A stretch of DNA of 64,000 nucleotides, taken from the NCBI RefSeq assembly GCF_000473265.1, contig NZ_KI421511.1:2159731-2223730 (forward strand). The letters run 5' to 3'. Source of the stretch: Amycolatopsis thermoflava N1165 (GTDB lineage: Bacteria > Actinomycetota > Actinomycetes > Mycobacteriales > Pseudonocardiaceae). Under the pieces are notes generated by a model. The model was given only the letters and a program-made list of their open reading frames with translations. It did no database searches and was not told where the DNA came from. Of this stretch, positions 57,685-64,000 are shown piece after piece; the first letter of the stretch is position 1, and the number at the start of each line of letters is the position of its first letter. A program made the position numbers and the translations under genes.

Positions 57685-58152
57685 ATGACCGCACCCCGCC
57701 GCGTCCTGCCGCTGCTGCTCCTGTCCGCCGGCGTCCTGACCGGCTGCTCCGCCACGCCCGGCGTCGCACCCCAGACGAGTGCACCCCAGACGAGTGCGTC
57801 CGCGAGCGCGCCCGCGAGCACCCCGGCGGGCACGGCCACCCCCGCGCCGAGCACGTCGGCCGGCACGACCGGGGCACGCGCGGACGGCTGCGGCACCGTG
57901 CCGGCCGCGAGCGGCCTGACCCTGCAGGTCATGGACACCACGACGAGCACCCTCAGCTGCGGTCAGGCCACCGACCTGGTGACCCGGTTCCAGCGGGCGA
58001 TCGCCGGGCGGCAGCCTGCCGGGTCGGGCCGCCCGGTGAGCGAGACCGTGGACGGCTGGCTGTGCGTCTCCGGCCCGCCCGCGTCGCAGGGCGGCACCAC
58101 GTGCAGCCGCGGCGAGGACACCGTCTTCGCTCGCGTCACCGAAGCGGAGTAA
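57685..58152 (+). CDS. small lipoprotein
   Basis: The 155-residue protein has a lipoprotein signal ending in the lipobox LTGC (Cys21), a Thr/Ser/Ala/Pro-rich linker (about 25-62) and a C-terminal domain of about 90 residues with three Cys (DGCGT, LSCGQ, WLCVSG, and TTCSRG nearby). The linker DNA contains a 15-bp tandem duplication (GCACCCCAGACGAGT twice, from 57766). ATG follows GGAGG. Function unknown. Confidence 0.8.
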   Translation: MTAPRRVLPLLLLSAGVLTGCSATPGVAPQTSAPQTSASASAPASTPAGTATPAPSTSAGTTGARADGCGTVPAASGLTLQVMDTTTSTLSCGQATDLVTRFQRAIAGRQPAGSGRPVSETVDGWLCVSGPPASQGGTTCSRGEDTVFARVTEAE

Positions 58153-58178
58153 CCGCCCCCGGCCGGGACCGGGGGCGG
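58153..58178. terminator. shared bidirectional terminator hairpin
   Basis: CCGCCCCCGG (58153-58162) and CCGGGGGCGG (58169-58178) form a perfect 10-bp stem with a six-base loop. It fills the gap between the convergent lipoprotein and acyl-CoA synthetase stops (58152 and 58186). Confidence 0.8.
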
Positions 58179-58185
58179 CCCGCGC

Positions 58186-59898
<1,713 letters not shown>

Positions 59899-59909
59899 GG
59901 CGTTGCTCC

Positions 59910-60752
59910 TCACTCGCCGGTGAACTCGGGCGCCCGGCGCTCCATGAACGCCCGCACCGCTTCCTGGATGTCCTTGCTGGGCAGGAAGGCCGCGTTCCAG
60001 GTGGAGACGTAGCGCAGCCCGTCGCTGACCTGCCGCTCGGTGTTGAGCGACAGCACCTCCTTGACGCCCTGCACGACCAGCGGCGGGTTGGCGGCGATCT
60101 CGCGCGCCAGCTCGTCGGCCGCGGCCAGCACCGCGTCCTGGTCGGCGTACACGTCGTTGACCAGGCCGATCCGCTCCGCGCGGGCCGCGTCGATGTCCTT
60201 GCCGGTCAGGGCGAGCTCGCGCAGGTGACCCTCGCCGATGATCCCGGCCAGCCGCTGCAGGCTGCCCAGGTCCGCCACGATCGCGACCTTCGCCTCGCGC
60301 ACGCTGAACTTCGCGTCCGCGCTGGCCAGCCGCACGTCGGCGGCCGCGATCACGTCGACGCCGCCGCCGATGCACCAGCCGGACACGGCGGCGATCACCG
60401 GGGTGCGGCACTCCGCCACCGCGGTGACGCTGTCCTGCAGCACCCGGATCTCGCGGAGGAACTCGGTGCGCGGGCCGGCCAGGGCGTCGCCGGCGAGCAG
60501 CGGCGCCCAGCCACCCATCATCGCGGGCAGGTCGAGGCCGTAGGAGAAGTTCTTCCCGCTGCCGGTCAGCACGATCGCCCGGACCGCGGGATCGGCGTCC
60601 AGGGTGCGGAACACGATCGGCAGCTCGCGCCAGAAGTCCGGACCCATCGCGTTGCCCTTGCCCGGCCCGAGCAGGGTCACGCGGGCGACCGGGCCGGTCC
60701 GCTCGACGGCGAGCGAGACCAGGTCCGGGAGCTTGTCGGCGGTGTCAGTCAT
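59910..60752 (-). CDS. enoyl-CoA hydratase/isomerase (ECH1-like)
   Basis: The 280-residue crotonase-fold protein starts at ATG 60752. Oxyanion-hole segments are GSGKNFSYGLDL and VSGWCIGGGVDVIAAADVRLAS. The acidic pair positions in FSVREAKVAIVADLGSLQRL (E and D) resemble delta3,5-delta2,4-dienoyl-CoA isomerase (ECH1). ATG at 60770 would add six residues. It is 11 bases from the synthetase gene on the same strand. Confidence 0.9.
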   Translation of the reverse strand: MTDTADKLPDLVSLAVERTGPVARVTLLGPGKGNAMGPDFWRELPIVFRTLDADPAVRAIVLTGSGKNFSYGLDLPAMMGGWAPLLAGDALAGPRTEFLREIRVLQDSVTAVAECRTPVIAAVSGWCIGGGVDVIAAADVRLASADAKFSVREAKVAIVADLGSLQRLAGIIGEGHLRELALTGKDIDAARAERIGLVNDVYADQDAVLAAADELAREIAANPPLVVQGVKEVLSLNTERQVSDGLRYVSTWNAAFLPSKDIQEAVRAFMERRAPEFTGE

Positions 60753-60832
60753 GCGGCCATCTTGACGCATCCGGACACGATCCCGCGCACAAGCCTGTGC
60801 GGGGGCGCCCCGGGGGTGGTTTCCTGATCGTC

Positions 60833-61660
60833 ATGCTGACCCGTCCCCTGGAGACCACCGGACTGGCCGCCGCGTTCACCTTCGAGGGCCACCGGCTCTG
60901 CTACACCGAGTTCGGCACCGGCGACCGCGTGGTCGTGCTGGCCCACGGCCTGATGTTCACCCGGCGGATGCACGCGCCGCTGGCGCGCGGGCTCGCCGCC
61001 GAGGGGTTCCGGGTCGTCACGCTGGACCTGCTCGGCCACGGCGACTCCGACCGGCCGCGCGAGTCGTGGCACTACTCGATCCCGGCCTTCGGCGACCAGG
61101 TGCTGGCGCTGCTGGACCACCTGGACGTGGACCGGGCCGTGGTCGGCGGGACGTCGCTCGGCGCGAACGTGGCGCTGGAGGCGGCGGTCAAGGCGCCGGA
61201 GCGGCTGCGCGGGGTCGTGGTGGAGATGCCGGTGCTGGACAACGCGATCGTCGCCGGGCTGCTGGCGTTCACGCCGCTGCTGTTCGCGGCGCGGTTCGTG
61301 CCGTTCGGGGTGCAGGCGGTGGCGAAGGTGGCCGGCCTGGTGCCGCAGGGCAGCCAGTGGGTGGACGTCGTCACCGACACGCTCGACCAGCGGCCGGCGT
61401 CGATGGCGGCGCTGCTGCACGGCGTGTTCTTCGGCCGGATCGCGCCGCCCCGGTCGGTGCGCAAGCGGATCGAGGTGCCCGCGCTGGTGATCGGGCACCA
61501 GCGCGACCCGGTTCACCCGTTCGGGGACGCCGACACGCTGGCCGCCGACCTGCCCGCGGCCGAGTTCGTACAGGCGCGCAGCCCGGTCGAGCTGCGGTTC
61601 GACCCGCAACGGCTGACCGCGGCGATCCTGGACTTCGTGCGGCGCTGCTACGCCGCCTGA
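60833..61660 (+). CDS. alpha/beta hydrolase
   Basis: The 275-residue protein has VVLAHGLMFTRRMHAPLARGL at the oxyanion region, the nucleophile elbow VGGTSLGANVALEAA (Ser in G-T-S-L-G), and a C-terminal VIGHQRDPVHPFGD supplying Asp and probable His. Start ATG 60833. No substrate is predictable. It is divergent from the enoyl-CoA hydratase gene. Confidence 0.88.
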   Translation: MLTRPLETTGLAAAFTFEGHRLCYTEFGTGDRVVVLAHGLMFTRRMHAPLARGLAAEGFRVVTLDLLGHGDSDRPRESWHYSIPAFGDQVLALLDHLDVDRAVVGGTSLGANVALEAAVKAPERLRGVVVEMPVLDNAIVAGLLAFTPLLFAARFVPFGVQAVAKVAGLVPQGSQWVDVVTDTLDQRPASMAALLHGVFFGRIAPPRSVRKRIEVPALVIGHQRDPVHPFGDADTLAADLPAAEFVQARSPVELRFDPQRLTAAILDFVRRCYAA

Positions 61661-61691
61661 CGGCTTCCGGTCCCGGGCGCGGCGCCCGCGG

Positions 61692-62921
61692 TCAGCGCAG
61701 GTCGTCCGGCAGCAGGCCGGCGACCGGGCCGATCACGATCACCGCGGGCGGGCGCACCCCGGCGGCCTTGGCGTCCTCGGCCGCGGTGGCCAGGGTGAAG
61801 CGGTGCACGCGCTGGGTGGGCATGGTGCCGTTCTCCACGACCGCGACCGGGGTGTCGCCGGGGCGGCCGCCGTCGAGCAGCGCGGCGGCGAACTGGCCGA
61901 GCCGTTCCACGCCCATCATCAGCACGATCGTGCCGCGCAGCTTCGCCAGCGCCGACCAGTCGGTCAGGGAGCTCTCGTGGTCCGGCGCGACGTGCCCGGA
62001 CACGACGACGACCTCGTGGGCGACCCCGCGGTGGGTGACCGGCACCCCGGCCGCCGCGGGGCCGGCGATCGAGCTGGTGATGCCCGGCACCACGGTCACC
62101 GGCACGCCCGCCTCGGCGCACGCGAGCAGCTCCTCGAACCCGCGGCCGAACACGTACGGGTCGCCGCCCTTGAGCCGGACCACGAACTTGCCCGCCTTGG
62201 CGTGTTCGATCAGGGTGGCGTTGATGAAGTCCTGGCTGGCGGCGCGGCCGTAGGGGATCTTGGCGGCGTCCACGACCTCGACGTCCGGGTGCAGCTCGTC
62301 GAGCAGCTCGCGGGGGGCCAGCCGGTCGGCCACCACGACGTCGGCGCGGGCCAGCAGCCTGCGGCCCTTGACGGTGATCAGCTCCGGATCGCCGGGGCCG
62401 CCGCCGACGAGCGCGACGCCGGGCAGTTCGGCGGCGTCCGGCGGGGTGATGTCGTCGGCGATCGCGCCGGTGTGCAGGGCCTCGACGATGTTGTCGCGTA
62501 CCGCCGCCGAGCGCAGCGGCTGGCCGCCGGAGAGGACGCCCACGACCAGGCCTTCGTGGCGGCCGACCGCGGCGGTCACGGCGGTGCCCTCGATGCCGGC
62601 GTCGGCGCGCACGCAGAAGATGCGGCGCCGCTCGGCCTCCGCGCAGATCGCGGCGTTGACCTCGGGGTCGTCGGTGCAGGCCAGGGCGTACCACGCGCCG
62701 TCGAGGTCGCCGTCGGCGTAGCGGCGCTGGTGCCACACGACCTCGCCGGCGTCGATCATGCCGCCGACTGCCGGGGTGGTGGACGGCGAGATCAGCTCGA
62801 CCGCGGCGCCGGCGCTGATCAGGCGGGGCAGCCGGCGCTGGGCGACGGTGCCGCCGCCGACGAGCACCACGCGCCGCCCGGCGAGGTCGAGGCCGACGAG
62901 GTAGTGCTGGTCTTCAGGCAT
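61692..62921 (-). CDS. cysG: CysG-type sirohaem synthase (precorrin-2 dehydrogenase/ferrochelatase fused to uroporphyrinogen-III methyltransferase)
   Basis: The 409-residue protein starts at ATG 62921. Residues 1 to about 150 are the CysG_N part (RRVVLVGGGTVAQRRL, NAAICAEAERRRIFCVRAD). Residues from about 170 are the SUMT domain: LVGGGPGDPELITVKGRRLL, YGRAASQDFINATL, KFVVRLKGGDPYVFGRGFEE and PVTHRGVAHEVVVVSGHV. It makes sirohaem for sulfite or nitrite reductase. The ATG at 62957 would add 12 residues. It lies convergent to the hydrolase. Confidence 0.93.
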   Translation of the reverse strand: MPEDQHYLVGLDLAGRRVVLVGGGTVAQRRLPRLISAGAAVELISPSTTPAVGGMIDAGEVVWHQRRYADGDLDGAWYALACTDDPEVNAAICAEAERRRIFCVRADAGIEGTAVTAAVGRHEGLVVGVLSGGQPLRSAAVRDNIVEALHTGAIADDITPPDAAELPGVALVGGGPGDPELITVKGRRLLARADVVVADRLAPRELLDELHPDVEVVDAAKIPYGRAASQDFINATLIEHAKAGKFVVRLKGGDPYVFGRGFEELLACAEAGVPVTVVPGITSSIAGPAAAGVPVTHRGVAHEVVVVSGHVAPDHESSLTDWSALAKLRGTIVLMMGVERLGQFAAALLDGGRPGDTPVAVVENGTMPTQRVHRFTLATAAEDAKAAGVRPPAVIVIGPVAGLLPDDLR

Positions 62922-63315
62922 GCGGACAAGCATGCCTGCTCGGTGGCGCGAAAACACCTCAGGGCTGCGGGAGTGTGAGCAACTCCGTATTGCCTGCGCT
63001 CCTCACCGGTCTCGAGCGGAGTGGTTCCGCAACGTCCCCAGCCGGTCAGCTTGATGACCTGCTCGGCTCGCGGGAGACCCTTCCAGGCCGGCGTGGATTC
63101 GGATCAGAAGTCTGGCCTCGGCAGCAATGGCCTGACCCTGGATCCCGTGCACGGACTTGCGGAGTTCCGGCGATCCGATCCGGACGCTACCGACACCACC
63201 GTGCACGGCCGGAAGGCGCTGACGCGGGACCTGGCGGCCAGAGTCGAACCGCTGCTACCGAAGTAACGATGAGCCCAACGGCTTCGGTCCTTGTTCCGCA
63301 CCGTTCGGCAAGCTT
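62922..63315. other. 394-base gap with no secure gene
   Basis: A plus-strand frame at 63021-63266 ends in the well-behaved sequence GLAEFRRSDPDATD and VHGRKALTRDLAARVEPLLPK, which looks like the end of a decayed gene, but the start lacks a ribosome site and I recognise no family. Nothing else is supported. Confidence 0.4.
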
Positions 63316-63705
63316 CTAGGCGAGCCCCAGAAGCCCCAGCATCTCCGTGTTGCCGAACATGCGCGCGGTGTCCACCGCCGACGGTGTGCCCGCCGCCGGG
63401 TCGGCGCCTCCCTCCAGCAGCGCCTTCACCACGTCCGGGTCGTTCTTGAACACCGCGCCCGCCAGCGGGCTCTGGCCCCGGTCGTTGAGCCGGTTCGGGT
63501 CGGCGCCTCGGTCGAGGAGTGCCTTGACCGTCCCGGCGTGGCCGTGGTAGGCGGCCAGCATCACGAGCGTGTCGCCGCGGTCGTTGGTCAGGTTGACGGC
63601 GATGCCGGCGTCGACGTAGGCCACCAGCGTCTCCGTCTGCCCCTCCCTGGCCATCTGGAAGCCCCGGCTCCACAGCTCGATCATCTCGTCGGACGGCTCG
63701 CTCAC
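63316..63705 (-). CDS. ankyrin repeat protein
   Basis: The 129-residue protein has three or more ankyrin units: NLTNDRGDTLVMLAAYHGHAGTVKALLDRGADPNRLNDRGQSPLAGAVFKNDPDVVKALLEGGADP. The unit consensus (G-D-T, A-A-x-G-H, V-x-x-L-L-x-x-G-A-D) is clear. The N-terminus (MIELWSRGFQMAREG) is helical. Such short bacterial ankyrin proteins are protein-binding modules. Its GTG start is 7 bases from a long palindrome and has no clear ribosome site, so a later ATG (63690) is possible. Confidence 0.85.
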   Translation of the reverse strand: MSEPSDEMIELWSRGFQMAREGQTETLVAYVDAGIAVNLTNDRGDTLVMLAAYHGHAGTVKALLDRGADPNRLNDRGQSPLAGAVFKNDPDVVKALLEGGADPAAGTPSAVDTARMFGNTEMLGLLGLA

Positions 63706-63711
63706 GACGTC

Positions 63712-63755
63712 GACCCTAGTGCGGGCCGTCCGGCCGGACGGCCCGCACTAGGGTC
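63712..63755 (-). terminator. 44-base perfect palindrome after the S18 gene
   Basis: The plus strand from 63712 to 63755 is a perfect inverted repeat of 22 + 22 bases (start GACCCTAGTGCGGGCC, centre CCGGCCGG, mirrored end). It overlaps the last base pair of the S18 stop codon and ends 7 bases before the ankyrin start, so it probably ends the S18 transcript, with no T-run. Confidence 0.85.
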
Positions 63756-63993
63756 AGCGCGCCGACGAAGGGTACGGCAGCAGGGCCATCTCGCGCGCGT
63801 TCTTGATGGCCTGGGCCACCTGCTTCTGCTGCGTCGGCGACAAGCCCGTCACCCGCCGGGCGCGGATCTTGCCGCGGTCGGAGATGAACTTGCGCAGCAG
63901 GTCCACGTCCTTCCAGTCCACAACGGACACGTCCGCCTCGGCGAGCAGGTTGCGGCGACGGCGGCCGGGCCGGTCCTTGACGTACTTGGGCAC
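63754..63993 (-). CDS. rpsR: 30S ribosomal protein S18, cysteine-free paralogue (RpsR2 type)
   Basis: The 79-residue protein has [54 protein letters not shown], typical S18. It has no cysteine, whereas the standard actinobacterial S18 carries a CxxC zinc pair near its N-terminus. This is the zinc-independent form found in Zur-regulated clusters with rpmB, rpmG and rpsN, which would lie beyond the right edge. GTG start at 63993; the promoter is out of view. Confidence 0.93.
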   Translation of the reverse strand: MPKYVKDRPGRRRRNLLAEADVSVVDWKDVDLLRKFISDRGKIRARRVTGLSPTQQKQVAQAIKNAREMALLPYPSSAR

Positions 63994-64000
63994 GGCGCTC

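Overview
The window is a high-GC actinobacterial chromosome segment, most likely from Pseudonocardiaceae (Amycolatopsis-like). This is inferred from base composition, GTG starts and gene order, not from a search. Three stretches follow gene orders known from mycobacteria: hemH-inhA-fabG; VWA-DUF58-moxR-ripA-membrane genes-acn; and pgsA-like-gcvH-garA-ftsR-bifunctional nuclease-MerR. There are no rRNA or tRNA genes, CRISPR arrays, insertion sequences or prophage in view.

Region 1 (1-10.3 kb) resembles a dormancy/hypoxia regulon. It holds two tandem-domain universal stress proteins, an Rv1733c-type membrane protein, CBS and CBS-BON proteins, a STAS protein, an Rv2004c-type kinase fusion, phosphoketolase, acetate kinase and an EamA-like membrane protein. 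DosR/DevR-like boxes (GGGAC-N5-GCCCT type) lie upstream of three of its transcription units.

Region 2 (10.3-21.2 kb) has ferrochelatase (with an apparent frameshift at a hairpin), enoyl-ACP reductase and ketoacyl-ACP reductase, then an MHS-type organic acid transporter, a two-component system with an orphan TAXI binding protein, a thioesterase, a methyltransferase, PhoD and TrmL. Region 3 (21.2-35 kb) has a large KAP-like membrane NTPase, the VWA/DUF58/MoxR trio, a MobA-like enzyme, a RipA-like peptidoglycan hydrolase, two membrane proteins and aconitase, ending in a strong terminator.

Region 4 (35-46 kb) is a block lying between acn and a close AcnR homologue: TetR with MMPL exporter and paired operators, an ECF42-like sigma factor with its YCII partner, a RibD-like reductase, a deazaflavin-type oxidoreductase, and egtA-egtB-egtC-egtD for ergothioneine. 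Good AcnR-type sites are found at both the acn and acnR promoters. Region 5 (46-52.6 kb) has two CNNM/CorC-type membrane proteins behind a small proline-rich ORF, a conserved unknown, a repeat-rich membrane protein, an apparent LspA-like pseudogene, an XRE regulator and a SnoaL-like protein.

Region 6 (52.6-64 kb) has a tandem glycine riboswitch with no glycine-cleavage gene after it, then MerR, bifunctional nuclease, FtsR, GarA, GcvH and a CDP-alcohol phosphatidyltransferase. These are followed by a lipoprotein, acyl-CoA synthetase, enoyl-CoA hydratase, alpha/beta hydrolase, a CysG-like sirohaem enzyme, an ankyrin protein and a cysteine-free ribosomal protein S18. The strongest leads are the DosR-like boxes, the split acn/acnR pair with conserved sites, the orphan glycine riboswitch, the hemH frameshift and the GarA phosphosite change.
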